Translations under genes and position numbers: made by a program
The notes under the pieces: generated by a model
Database searches by the model: none
Told to the model about the DNA's origin: nothing
The model's input: only the letters and a program-made list of their open reading frames with translations
Shown: positions 7,232 through 15,534 of the stretch, in pieces
Layout of the letters: each line of letters opens with the position of its first letter
Position numbering within the stretch: position 1 is the stretch's first letter
Source of the DNA: an uncultured Pseudorhodobacter sp.
Lineage (GTDB): Bacteria; Pseudomonadota; Alphaproteobacteria; Rhodobacterales; Rhodobacteraceae
DNA length: 41,281 nucleotides
Direction: 5' to 3'
NCBI GenBank assembly: GCA_913062925.1
Contig: CAJXWJ010000029.1
Span: 1 to 41,281, forward strand

Positions 7232-8137
7232 TCACCCCCAAACCTCCATAAACTCCCGCCACTCGCCCTTGCTCATGCCGCTGGTCTCCTGCTCGACCAC
7301 CTGCCCCGCAAGCCTGCGCTTCAACACCTCAATCGCCTTACCGCTCAAGGTCACGCCGCCCATGCGGTAGTCCTCGAAGGCCGCATAGGCCAAGGGCACC
7401 CAATCGGCGGTGATGCGGGCCATTTGTTCGGCGTAGACCCTGATTTCGTATTGCGCATGCGCATCGGCGCGCAGGCGCAGGAAGTGGAAGAGGTTGTGCA
7501 GGTCGGTCTTCCAATACCACTGGGTATAGATGTTCATCGGCAGGTTCATGCGGGCAAGTTCGCGGGCAAGGCCTGCTTGGCCCTCTTGGCTTAGCATCGC
7601 CTCGTAGTTGTCATAAGAGCGCGCGGCGTCGGATTTCAGGATTTCCAGCACGCGGGCGGCTTCCTCGCCTTGCAGCACTTCGCCGCGGCCTTGGTTGTTG
7701 ATGACCGATTGCGCGGCCAATTGGCTGGGCTCGGGGATGTAGAACTCGCGGTCGAGGATCGAGTAGCGGGCAGAATATTCGTTGACGTTGGCGGTGCGGT
7801 GGCGGATCCACTGGCGCGCAACAAAGACCGGCAGTTTGATGTGCAGCTTGATCTCGCACATCTCGAACGGGGTCGAATGCCAGTGCCGCATCAGATAGCG
7901 GATCAGGCCTTCGTCGTTTTGCACATGTTTGGTGCCAGCGCCGTACGACACGCGGGCGGCTTGGACGATGGCGCTGTCGTCGCCCATATAGTCGATGACG
8001 CGGACAAGGCCGTGATCAAGCACCTGATGCGCGCGATAAAGATGCGCCTCCATGCCTTCAGAGACCGCGCGCAGGGTCGGGCGCGGATTGGCGCGGGCGG
8101 CTTCGATTTCGGCGATCTGGTCAGGGGTCAGGGACAT
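7232..8137 (-). CDS. thyX: flavin-dependent thymidylate synthase
   Basis: FAD-dependent enzyme of 301 aa that methylates dUMP to dTMP using methylenetetrahydrofolate and NADPH; it is the replacement for ThyA in many alphaproteobacteria. The ThyX signature [15 protein letters not shown] is complete, in the middle of the protein. ATG 8137 (MSLTPDQ) was chosen because AAAGG lies upstream and the family begins there; an open frame 90 nt longer has no ribosome site. The neighbouring RAYT gene is convergent, with REPs in between. Confidence 0.97.
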   Translation of the reverse strand: MSLTPDQIAEIEAARANPRPTLRAVSEGMEAHLYRAHQVLDHGLVRVIDYMGDDSAIVQAARVSYGAGTKHVQNDEGLIRYLMRHWHSTPFEMCEIKLHIKLPVFVARQWIRHRTANVNEYSARYSILDREFYIPEPSQLAAQSVINNQGRGEVLQGEEAARVLEILKSDAARSYDNYEAMLSQEGQAGLARELARMNLPMNIYTQWYWKTDLHNLFHFLRLRADAHAQYEIRVYAEQMARITADWVPLAYAAFEDYRMGGVTLSGKAIEVLKRRLAGQVVEQETSGMSKGEWREFMEVWG

Positions 8138-8303
8138 GGGAGCGGCCTTTCGCGGGTATGAGTCGCCCGTGACTATATCTTGGGGAAAGGCATTACGAAA
8201 CCACAAGCTGCGGGGCGTTGCCATCAAGCCATGGCGCAGCGCTTTACAGGGGTAACAAGGGAAAGGTTTTGACTTTCCAGCAAATCTTGCTCAGGTATAA
8301 GAA

Positions 8304-8330
8304 AATATCTTTAGAGATATTATTATCTCT
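8304..8330 (+). promoter_or_regulatory. overlapping inverted repeats in the lipoprotein/Slam leader
   Basis: Two mutually exclusive perfect stems share bases. One is AATATCT-TTAG-AGATATT (8304-8321), the other AGAGATA-TTAT-TATCTCT (8313-8330). The stretch is far more AT-rich than its surroundings and lies 34-60 nt upstream of the lipoprotein start. -10-like TATAAG (8296-8301) and TATTAT (8318-8323) occur in it. It could be an operator of an iron- or stress-type regulator or an RNA switch; nothing in the sequence decides. Confidence 0.45.
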
Positions 8331-8363
8331 TTCGTATAAAAATAAGTGATTCAAGGGGACTTT

Positions 8364-9515
8364 ATGGCGCGGGTAGCATTGGTTTTGACAATGGTGGGCG
8401 GCCTTGCAGGATGCGGCGGCGGCAGCCCCTTTGCGCCGGAAAAGGTTGCAGTGATACCTACGGCCCCAACAGCGGCGGAAACGCCCAGCCTATCGCTTGA
8501 CCCCAATGTCTCCTCACATAGCAAATTCGCCTGGGACCCAGCGCGCAGTCTGACGATGAACGCCGTGACCTATGACAGTGTCAGCGATAAACTGGTCATC
8601 AACAACCTGCCCTTTGACGGTCCAGAGGGGATTTATGACAATGTGCTGACCTTCGCCAATGGCGCAAAGGCTTATAAAAGCCGCAGCACCGAGACGACAG
8701 GGCAAATGCCGCATTATGCGGTCTTCGTTTCAACGGTGGCGATGCAGGCCACCTCGGCTGCGGGCGCAAATTGGCTGGGCTACGGCAATTCGGGCGCCAA
8801 TGTGAACCGCACAGGCTTTCGGCTGCCCGCAGGGGGCGAATATATCTATGTCGGCAAATATGCCGCCACGCGGGTGTTCGATGGCCGCACGGGCCTTGAG
8901 CTGGTGACGGGGGATCTACGCCTGATTGTCGATGTTCTGGACTTTGATCCGAAGGCTGGGGTGCAGGGCGATATCGCCGGTCGGATCTTTAATCGGACCC
9001 GCGTCTTTAGTGTGTTGCCGGTCGCCTTGAACCGTTTTTCGTCAACCACGGCCACTCAGGGCCGCGCCCTACCCGATGTTATCTTGGCCGAAGTGGGCTT
9101 TAGCACCACTGAGGGCAGCTTTGATAACGGCACCGCCGAGAGCTATGCACCCGATACCACCGCTTGGGAAAGCGGCACCTATAGCGGCATCTTGGGCGGC
9201 ACAAGCGGCGAACAGATTGGCGGCTATACCGTGATCACCGGCACGGCCGATGTGCAATCGGTGCGCTATCAGGTGCAAAACTACACGCTTGCGGGCGTGA
9301 ACGGCGTGGCTTCTGGCTTGGACAGCATCAGCCAAACGCAGCTGCAAGACATGCTGAACGCCGGCGAGACCCTGCCCAGTGTTCTGCTGGCCCCGCCGTT
9401 GCCAACAGATGCCGTAGCGACGACATCCAGCTTTGTCGATTTGCAACTGCGCACCGATTACACCGCCCGCGAAATCGGCGTGTTTGTCGGCACGCAGGTG
9501 CCGACAACGCCTTAG
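8364..9515 (+). CDS. lipoprotein, probable Slam-exported surface lipoprotein
   Basis: Protein of 383 aa with a lipoprotein signal: hydrophobic residues 4-14 and lipobox LAGC with Cys17. A Gly/Ser/Pro/Ala-rich tether follows, then a beta-rich body with repeated short Gly/Thr/Ser segments. ATG 8364 has AAGGGGAC upstream; a GTG 18 nt earlier is less likely. I do not recognise a defined domain with certainty. The body and its C-terminal strand (EIGVFVGTQ) recall the TbpB-like barrels of Slam-dependent lipoproteins in this family. The Slam-like gene starts 9 nt downstream, which makes this its probable client (inference). A nutrient-binding or surface role is likely but the ligand is unknown. Confidence 0.7.
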   Translation: MARVALVLTMVGGLAGCGGGSPFAPEKVAVIPTAPTAAETPSLSLDPNVSSHSKFAWDPARSLTMNAVTYDSVSDKLVINNLPFDGPEGIYDNVLTFANGAKAYKSRSTETTGQMPHYAVFVSTVAMQATSAAGANWLGYGNSGANVNRTGFRLPAGGEYIYVGKYAATRVFDGRTGLELVTGDLRLIVDVLDFDPKAGVQGDIAGRIFNRTRVFSVLPVALNRFSSTTATQGRALPDVILAEVGFSTTEGSFDNGTAESYAPDTTAWESGTYSGILGGTSGEQIGGYTVITGTADVQSVRYQVQNYTLAGVNGVASGLDSISQTQLQDMLNAGETLPSVLLAPPLPTDAVATTSSFVDLQLRTDYTAREIGVFVGTQVPTTP

Positions 9516-9524
9516 GGCGTACCG

Positions 9525-10883
9525 ATGCGACGGCTTTGCTGCGGCGTGATGGCCGCACTCTGGATCGCGGCCAACCCTGCACAGGCCTCGCCGCAGCACC
9601 TAAGCCCCGAACAGGGCTTGGTCTTTGCCCAAGAGCTTTTGGCCGCCAATCAACCCGCAGCAGCACAGCAGGTTCTGGCCGCCTTGGCGCAGGCCCGCCC
9701 CAAAGAGGCGCAGGTGCTGATCTTGATGTCGCAGGCGCAGAGCGCGCTGGGACAGGGCCGATCTGCGGCGCTGGCGGGCAAGGCGGCCTGGCAGTTGGCG
9801 CGCAGCCCCGCAGAGCAGTTTGCCGCCGCCGTTGTCACCGCGCGGGGGCAGGTGCTGGACCACCGGCTTGGCGCTGCGGGCTTTTGGTTGCGGCGGGCGG
9901 GGCAAGTGGCCCCAAGCCCGCAGACCCACGCTTTGGCTGCGCAAGACCATGCAAAGCTACGCCAAATCAATCCCTTAAGCCTGCGCTTGACCTTTGCCGC
10001 CGCACCGTCAAACAATGTCAACAATGGCTCGTCCAAGGCCACCACCAGCTTTGAAGGCCTGCCCTTTGTGTTTGTGCTTGCCCCTTCAGCGCGCGCGCTT
10101 TCGGGCATCGAGCTGACTGAAAAGCTGTCCCTGTCCTATCGTTTGGCGCAAAGCCCGCAGGCCAGCACCAGCCTGAACCTTGATCTCTTCGCCCGCCAAG
10201 CCCGCCTGTCGGCGCAGGCCAAAGCCGCCGCCCCTTTGGCGCGGGGGCGCGACTATGGCACGGCCCAGATCGGGCTGGGGCTGACACATCGCTGGGCTGC
10301 GGCGACGGCCGGCGGGTCACACAGCGCCTCGGCCAATCTGAGCCACAGCTTTCTGGGCGGTGAAGCCTATGCCCAGCACATCACGCTGCGCTATGAGCGC
10401 GATTGGGCGATGGGGCGGCGCGATCTTGTCTCGGCGGGCTTTGGGCTTGAGCGGGTGCGCTATAGCCCAAGCGGTCAGACCAGCTATGGCCAGCGGTTGC
10501 GCGGGACTTGGCAGCGCCACTTGCCCCAAAAGCGTGCGCTTTGGCTGAGTGCCGAGCTATCGCAGATCCAATCTGCGGCAGTTTTGCGCGCCTATGACGG
10601 GGTCTTAACCCGCGCCGGCTATGATTTTGGCAAGATCATGCCGACACTGGGCCTAACCCTTGGGCTTGAGGCCGAGTGGCGCCGTTACGGGGTGGCAGGG
10701 GTTCACACCGGCGCGCGACAAGACCACAGTCACGCGATTCAGGCGGATCTAAGCCTGCAAGGGCTTGAATACTATGGCTTTGTGCCGGTGCTGAATGCCG
10801 AGGTCTCGCAGACAAGCTCGACCGTCGATCTTTACAATTCAGCCAATGCTCAAATCGGGATCAGCCTGAAATCCAGCTTTTAA
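9525..10883 (+). CDS. Slam-like surface lipoprotein assembly modifier (DUF560-type outer-membrane protein)
   Basis: Outer-membrane protein of 452 aa. Signal peptide residues 1-21 end in AQA-S. An Ala-rich helical TPR-like region spans about 25-145. A beta-barrel of alternating hydrophobic/polar strands then runs from about 152 to the C-terminal Phe452, the usual recognition residue for barrel assembly. The first strand and loop (LRLTFAAAPSNNVNNGSS, from residue 152) match the Slam/DUF560 pattern. Slam proteins move lipoproteins to the cell surface. The immediate upstream lipoprotein gene is the obvious client. There is no TonB-dependent receptor alongside, unlike transferrin/haemoglobin systems. 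Confidence 0.8.
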   Translation: MRRLCCGVMAALWIAANPAQASPQHLSPEQGLVFAQELLAANQPAAAQQVLAALAQARPKEAQVLILMSQAQSALGQGRSAALAGKAAWQLARSPAEQFAAAVVTARGQVLDHRLGAAGFWLRRAGQVAPSPQTHALAAQDHAKLRQINPLSLRLTFAAAPSNNVNNGSSKATTSFEGLPFVFVLAPSARALSGIELTEKLSLSYRLAQSPQASTSLNLDLFARQARLSAQAKAAAPLARGRDYGTAQIGLGLTHRWAAATAGGSHSASANLSHSFLGGEAYAQHITLRYERDWAMGRRDLVSAGFGLERVRYSPSGQTSYGQRLRGTWQRHLPQKRALWLSAELSQIQSAAVLRAYDGVLTRAGYDFGKIMPTLGLTLGLEAEWRRYGVAGVHTGARQDHSHAIQADLSLQGLEYYGFVPVLNAEVSQTSSTVDLYNSANAQIGISLKSSF

Positions 10884-10947
10884 CGCAGCATTCCATGGGT
10901 GGTCATCGCAGCTTTTGCTGCTAGGTTTGAGAAAAAAGGAGATTAAG

Positions 10948-11376
10948 ATGAGCCTTCGCTATTTGCACACCATGGTTCGGGTCTTGGATTTGGAAAAATC
11001 CATGGCCTTTTACAGCCTATTGGGGCTGGAGGAAACGCGGCGGTATGAAAATGAAAAGGGCCGTTTCACGCTGATTTTCATGGCCCCACCCAGCCAGCCA
11101 GATTGCCCTGTCGAACTGACCTATAATTGGGATGGCGACGCGGGCCTGCCTTCGGATGCGCGCCACTTTGGGCATCTGGCCTATGAGGTCGAAGATATCT
11201 ATGCGCTTTGTGCGCATCTGGCGGCCAATGGTGTGGTGATCAACCGCCCACCGCGCGATGGCCATATGGCCTTTGTGCGGTCGCCCGACAATATCTCGAT
11301 CGAGCTGTTGCAAAAGGGCGAGGCGCTAGAGCCTGCCGAGCCTTGGGTCAGCATGGGCAATACCGGCAGCTGGTAA
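10948..11376 (+). CDS. gloA: lactoylglutathione lyase (glyoxalase I)
   Basis: Metalloenzyme of 142 aa of the VOC superfamily that isomerises the methylglyoxal-glutathione hemithioacetal to S-lactoylglutathione. The four metal ligands expected for GlxI are visible: H7 (YLHTMVRV), E56 (PVELTYNW), H76 (FGHLAYEV) and E119 (ISIELLQ). ATG 10948 lies 6 nt after AAGGAG; an upstream ATG at 10915 is rejected because it lacks homology. A small GCAGC/GCTGC hairpin (10908-10921) precedes it and may end the Slam transcript. A strong terminator follows. Confidence 0.95.
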   Translation: MSLRYLHTMVRVLDLEKSMAFYSLLGLEETRRYENEKGRFTLIFMAPPSQPDCPVELTYNWDGDAGLPSDARHFGHLAYEVEDIYALCAHLAANGVVINRPPRDGHMAFVRSPDNISIELLQKGEALEPAEPWVSMGNTGSW

Positions 11377-11390
11377 GCCCTGCCCCCATA

Positions 11391-11420
11391 AAAAAAGCCC
11401 CGCTTTTGCGGGGCTTTTTT
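11391..11420. terminator. bidirectional terminator between gloA and nrdR
   Basis: A6-GCCCCGC-TTTT-GCGGGGC-T6: a perfect 7-bp GC stem flanked by A and T runs, so it works in both directions. It sits between the convergent stops of gloA and nrdR. Confidence 0.95.
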
Positions 11421-11422
11421 AT

Positions 11423-11890
11423 TTATTCATCCGCAGCCGAGGGCGGGCGCAATTCCGAGACAAAGCGGTCGAAATCATCAGCGGCTTGGAAGTTTTTATA
11501 GACGCTGGCAAAGCGCACATAGGCCACCGTGTCGATCCGCGCGAGGGATTCCATCACGATCTCGCCAATGATTTTCGACGAGATATCGGTATCGCCAAGG
11601 CTTTCCAGACGCCGCACGATACCAGAAATCATCTGATCAATGCGGTCCGGATCAATCGGGCGTTTTTGCAGCGCGATGCGGATCGAGCGTTCCAGTTTGG
11701 TGCGGTCGAAATCTTCGCGCTTGCCCGAGGATTTCACCACCACAAGATCGCGCAGCTGCACGCGTTCATAGGTGGTAAAACGGCCACCGCAAGCGGGGCA
11801 AAAGCGACGGCGGCGGATCGACACATGGTCTTCCGCTGGACGGCTGTCTTTGACTTGTGTGTCAACGTTACCGCAGAATGGGCAGCGCAT
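11423..11890 (-). CDS. nrdR: transcriptional repressor NrdR
   Basis: Protein of 155 aa that represses ribonucleotide reductase genes in response to ATP/dATP. The N-terminal zinc ribbon has C3, C6, C31 and C34 (MRCPFC ... FCPACG), with the RRRRF basic patch between the pairs. The ATP-cone follows at about residues 49-139 ([19 protein letters not shown]). The length is typical. No ribonucleotide reductase gene is in the window. A DnaA-box-like 9-mer lies upstream. Confidence 0.97.
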   Translation of the reverse strand: MRCPFCGNVDTQVKDSRPAEDHVSIRRRRFCPACGGRFTTYERVQLRDLVVVKSSGKREDFDRTKLERSIRIALQKRPIDPDRIDQMISGIVRRLESLGDTDISSKIIGEIVMESLARIDTVAYVRFASVYKNFQAADDFDRFVSELRPPSAADE

Positions 11891-12211
11891 CGGCTCCCTC
11901 CTTGCTTGTTATTGTTACTGCCTCGTAGACCCCGAGTGTTTCCCCGAGTTATCCACAGACTGTAGCGCTTTTCCCCAGCCCTCGCCTAGAGCAGAAATGC
12001 AGATACTGCATATAGCGGCATAGGTGTTGCGAAGAGGACTCAGGTCGCAGGTCGGTGACAGCCACCACGCTGCGGGCAGACAGGCGCAGCCGCGTCAGTT
12101 TAAAACAAAATATCAAGCAATTTAAAACAATTAGAAATCTTCACAAAACTGTTAGCAGTAATCCGCGCCAAAGACCCTACCTAAGTGTCTCATTTAGCAA
12201 GGAGGACTTTG
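11891..12211. other. 321-nt divergent intergenic region nrdR / yghX-like
   Basis: No gene is seen. It holds a 9-mer identical to the E. coli DnaA box, TTATCCACA (11949-11957), a perfect inverted repeat ATGCAG-ATA-CTGCAT (11997-12011), and an AT-rich stretch (about 12095-12160) that probably contains the promoter of the hydrolase gene. No clear -35/-10 pair could be assigned. Confidence 0.6.
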
Positions 12212-13099
12212 ATGACACGCATGACCGCGAAAGACTTTAGCCCAGACCTGCTCGAACTTTATGATTTCTACGCGCATGGCAAAATTTCAAAGCGTGAATT
12301 TTTGGAAAAGGCCGGCCGCTTTACTTTGGGCGGGCTGACCGCCACGGCCGTTTTGGCGATGATGAAGCCCAATTACGCGCTGGCCGAACAGGTGTCCTTT
12401 ACCGACCCTGATATTGTTGCCGATTATGTCACCTACCCCTCGCCCGATGGTCATGGCGAGGTGCGCGGCTATCTGGTGCGCCCTGCCAAGGCGGAAGGCA
12501 AAGTGCCCGCCGTGGTGGTGGTGCATGAAAACCGCGGGCTGAACCCCTATATCGAGGATGTGGCGCGGCGGGTGGCCAAGGCGGGCTTTGTGGCGCTTGC
12601 CCCCGACGGGCTGACCTCGCTTGGCGGCTATCCCGGCAATGACGACGCCGGCCGCGAGCTGCAATCCAAGGTCGATCCGGTCAAGCTGATGAACGACTTT
12701 TTTGCCGCCATCGACTGGATGAAGACCCATGAGGCCAGCACTGGCCGCGTCGGCATCACCGGATTTTGCTATGGCGGCGGTGTGGCCAATGCGGCGGCCG
12801 TGGCCTTTCCCGATCTGGGCGGGGCGGTGCCGTTTTATGGCCGCCAACCCGAGGCCGGCGATGTCGCCAAGATCAAAGCGCCGCTGCTGATCCATTACGC
12901 CGCTTTGGACGAACGGGTGAACGCGGGCTGGCCTGACTATGAGGCGGCACTCAAAGCCGCAGGCACGCGCTATGAGGCCTATATCTACGAAGGCGTCAAT
13001 CACGGCTTTCACAACGATTCCACCCCGCGCTATGACGAGGCGGCGGCGGACTTGGCTTGGGGCCGCACGATTGCGTTCTTTAAGGCCAATCTGGCCTAG
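12212..13099 (+). CDS. dienelactone hydrolase family protein, YghX-like
   Basis: Protein of 295 aa with an alpha/beta-hydrolase fold and a Cys nucleophile: C186 in GFCYGGG, D233 in ALDERVN, H264 in VNHGFH, and E106 in HENRGLN, the set expected for dienelactone hydrolases. The N-terminus MTRMTAKDF...[16 protein letters not shown] followed by a hydrophobic segment (35-51) closely resembles E. coli YghX. That resembles a leader with KR instead of RR, so export by Tat is doubtful. ATG 12212 has GGAGG 6 nt upstream. The substrate is unknown. A GGGGCGG/CCGCCCC hairpin (13111-13130) lies just downstream. Confidence 0.9.
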   Translation: MTRMTAKDFSPDLLELYDFYAHGKISKREFLEKAGRFTLGGLTATAVLAMMKPNYALAEQVSFTDPDIVADYVTYPSPDGHGEVRGYLVRPAKAEGKVPAVVVVHENRGLNPYIEDVARRVAKAGFVALAPDGLTSLGGYPGNDDAGRELQSKVDPVKLMNDFFAAIDWMKTHEASTGRVGITGFCYGGGVANAAAVAFPDLGGAVPFYGRQPEAGDVAKIKAPLLIHYAALDERVNAGWPDYEAALKAAGTRYEAYIYEGVNHGFHNDSTPRYDEAAADLAWGRTIAFFKANLA

Positions 13100-13117
13100 C
13101 AACATCGGCAGGGGCGG

Positions 13118-14503
13118 TTAATGCCGCCCCGTCAGCCAATTGCCAAAAGCCGCAAAGCGCGAGGGCGCAATGCCAAGCCGGGCTTCGCGCGCATCGGCGA
13201 TATGCAGCAGTCGATACATCAGATGCACCCCCAGCCAGCGCAGGGGTTCTGGCTCCCATTGCCGCACGCGGCGGTTCACCCAAGGCAGGCCAGTGCGCCG
13301 CGTGGTCTTGCCCAGCGCCAGATCAGCCAAGGTTTGCCCCGCAAGGTTAGAGGTCGATACCCCCACCCCAACATAGCCCCCCGCCCAGCCAAGCCCGGTG
13401 GCAGGGTCAAGCCCCACCGTCGCGCACCAATCGCGCGGCACCCCAATCACCCCGCACCAAGCGTGATCAATGCCGTAATCGGCAGCGGCGGGGAAATGCT
13501 GGCGCAGCACCGCCGTCAGCCGCCGAACGGTCTCGGCATCCGGCCTGCCGTTGCGGTCAATCTTAGAGCCGAATTTATAGGGCACCCCGCGCGCGCCCAC
13601 CGTGATGCGCCCCTCGCGCGTGCGCTGGCAATAGCAATAAGCGTTGTTCATATCGCCGATCAGCTCGTGCCCCTGCCAGCCGATCTTTGCCCAAACCTCG
13701 GGCGGCAGCGGCACGGTGGCGATCTGGGCCGAGTTCAGCGGCAGCCAATCGCGTTTATGCGCGGCGATTGCGGCGGTAAAGCCTTCGGTGCAGCGCAGGA
13801 TGATCGGCGCCATCAGGCGGCCCTGCGCTGTGACGATTTCGCCCTCGTCATAAGACAGCGCCGCGCTGTCCTCATAGATCGTCACCCCCAAACGCTCGAC
13901 CGCCAGCGCCAAGCCGCGCACCAGCTTTGCAGGCTGGATCCGCGCCATGCCCGACACCACCATCGCCCCCAGCGCATTGGGCAGGCTGATGCGTTGGGCG
14001 ACCTCGGCCTGCGTCAGCTCGCGGATGCGGTGGCCATCGCCCCAATGGCTGCGATGCGCGATCTCGGCCTTCATCCGCGCCAGTTGCGCAGGATTGGTGG
14101 CAACCATCATCTCTTCGGTGGGCAGCATATCGGCGTCGATGCCCTCGGCCTGACAGACGCGGGCAATCTCGGGGACCGTCGCCTCTAACTCTTGCACCAT
14201 CTGCAACACCGCAGCGCGAGAGGTTGCGCGCGCATAGGCCTCGTGGTTCCAGGCAAAGGTGCCCATGCACCAGCCGCCATTGCGCCCCGAAGCGCCAAAG
14301 CCAGCAAAGTCTTTCTCGACAATCGCCACCCGCAGATCGGGCTGCGCCTTTTTCAGATAATAGGCGGTCCAAAGCCCGGTATAGCCCGCGCCAATAATCG
14401 CCACATCGACCTGCGCATCGGCCCGCAGCGCCGGACGCCGGCTTTGCGGCAGACCGATATCGGCATACCAAAACGACACATCGCCAAGGGTGGTGGGCTG
14501 CAT
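13118..14503 (-). CDS. FAD-dependent amine/amino-acid oxidase (PuuB/DAO family)
   Basis: Flavoprotein of 461 aa of the DAO family. The dinucleotide-binding fold GAGYTG is at residues 38-43, and the FAD-contacting stretch GFGASGRNGGW lies around residues 68-78. The C-terminal GWAGGYVGVGVSTSNLAGQ segment is a second FAD contact. Similar genes are annotated as gamma-glutamylputrescine oxidase or glycine/D-amino-acid oxidase; the exact substrate is open. ATG 14503 has GGAGG upstream. It follows the LysR gene on the same strand by 56 nt, and a polyamine-type ABC importer is nearby, which favours an amine substrate (inference). Confidence 0.85.
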   Translation of the reverse strand: MQPTTLGDVSFWYADIGLPQSRRPALRADAQVDVAIIGAGYTGLWTAYYLKKAQPDLRVAIVEKDFAGFGASGRNGGWCMGTFAWNHEAYARATSRAAVLQMVQELEATVPEIARVCQAEGIDADMLPTEEMMVATNPAQLARMKAEIAHRSHWGDGHRIRELTQAEVAQRISLPNALGAMVVSGMARIQPAKLVRGLALAVERLGVTIYEDSAALSYDEGEIVTAQGRLMAPIILRCTEGFTAAIAAHKRDWLPLNSAQIATVPLPPEVWAKIGWQGHELIGDMNNAYCYCQRTREGRITVGARGVPYKFGSKIDRNGRPDAETVRRLTAVLRQHFPAAADYGIDHAWCGVIGVPRDWCATVGLDPATGLGWAGGYVGVGVSTSNLAGQTLADLALGKTTRRTGLPWVNRRVRQWEPEPLRWLGVHLMYRLLHIADAREARLGIAPSRFAAFGNWLTGRH

Positions 14504-14559
14504 GGGGGCCTCCGATCTGGCTGCATGCTGGCGCGCAGGGCAGCGCTTTGCAAGCGGGA

Positions 14560-15444
14560 TTAGGCGGCGATTTGCCCGCCCAGCCAGCTGCGAAACGAGG
14601 TCAGCGGGCTGCGCTCGGGGCGGTCTTTTGGCCAGACAAGGTAATAGCTGCCCAAGGATTGTATCGCAGGGCCAAAGGCAGGCACCAGCCGGCCCGAGGC
14701 AAGGTCGGGTTCAATCAAGAACCGTGGGATCAGGGCGGCCCCCAGCCCGTGGATGGCGGCTTGGGTCATGGTGGCGAATTGGTCAAACAACATCGCAGCA
14801 GGGCGCTGATGCGGCTGGCCGTGATGGGCCAGCCAGCGGCCCCAATCCCCCGTGCGGCTTTCCAATTGCAGCAAGGGATATGAGATTATATCATCAGCGC
14901 GCTGCAAGGGTGCCTTAAGCAGCGCAGGCGATGCCACCGCGATCAGATCCTCTTGCAGCAGCGGCAAATAGGCCGCCCCCGGCCAATCTTGCCGCCCATA
15001 ATGGATTGCCGCGTCGAAATGCGAGTTGGCAAAGTCAAACGGGCGCAGGCGGGTTGACAGGTTCACCGTCACCTCGGGGTGGCGGGCGGCGAAATCGGCC
15101 AGCCGTGGCGCCAGCCAATGCATGCCAAAGGCAGGCAGAATTGCCAAGTTGAGCGCCCCGCCTTCAGGATTGGCCCGCAGCGTCAGCGAAGCCTGCGACA
15201 GCGCTTGCAAGGCGCGGCGGATCTCGCGGCAATAGTCTTGCGCCGCAGGGGTCAGCCGCAACCGATGGTTTTCGCGTTGGATCAGCGCCACACCAATCTG
15301 CGCCTCAAAGGCCTGCAACTGCCGCGAAATGGCGCCTTGGGTCAGGTTCAACTCGGCCGCAGCCGCCGAGGCCGAGCCGGTGCGATCCACCGCCTCCAAC
15401 GCCAAAAGCGAGGGCATCGAAGGCAGATAGCGGCGCGAAATCAT
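14560..15444 (-). CDS. LysR-type regulator, GcvA/GcdR-like
   Basis: Regulator of 294 aa. A winged HTH spans about residues 9-68 (SLLALEAVDRTGSASAAAAELNLTQGAISRQ), followed by a periplasmic-binding-like effector domain at about 90-290. The protein is divergent from gcdH, the arrangement in which such regulators control glutaryl-CoA dehydrogenase. The start at 15444 (MISRRYLPS) is chosen because AGGA sits 8 nt upstream; longer starts at 15459 and 15516 lack a site. The shared 90-nt intergenic region contains a 12-nt palindrome. The effector is unknown; glutarate or a lysine catabolite is likely from context. Confidence 0.88.
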   Translation of the reverse strand: MISRRYLPSMPSLLALEAVDRTGSASAAAAELNLTQGAISRQLQAFEAQIGVALIQRENHRLRLTPAAQDYCREIRRALQALSQASLTLRANPEGGALNLAILPAFGMHWLAPRLADFAARHPEVTVNLSTRLRPFDFANSHFDAAIHYGRQDWPGAAYLPLLQEDLIAVASPALLKAPLQRADDIISYPLLQLESRTGDWGRWLAHHGQPHQRPAAMLFDQFATMTQAAIHGLGAALIPRFLIEPDLASGRLVPAFGPAIQSLGSYYLVWPKDRPERSPLTSFRSWLGGQIAA

Positions 15445-15488
15445 ATGAGTTTTCCTCATGATTTGATGTGAAGCCCTCGTTAGGGGAT

Positions 15489-15505
15489 TTGGCATATATA
15501 TGCAA
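15489..15505. promoter_or_regulatory. candidate LysR operator in the lysR-gcdH intergenic region
   Basis: The perfect palindrome GCATATATATGC (15492-15503) sits in the context TTG..CAA. It lies 32 nt upstream of the gcdH start and 48 nt upstream of the divergent regulator start. LysR proteins bind dyads with a T-N11-A core, which this fits. No -35/-10 pair could be fixed. Confidence 0.5.
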
Positions 15506-15534
15506 TAAGGGCGCAAATCTTATGGAGGTTCCGC

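Noticed and set aside
13111-13130. Strong intrinsic terminator after the yghX-like gene
   Set aside because: The hairpin is perfect but has no T-run and overlaps the stop of the convergent oxidase gene, so it is mentioned only as a hairpin.
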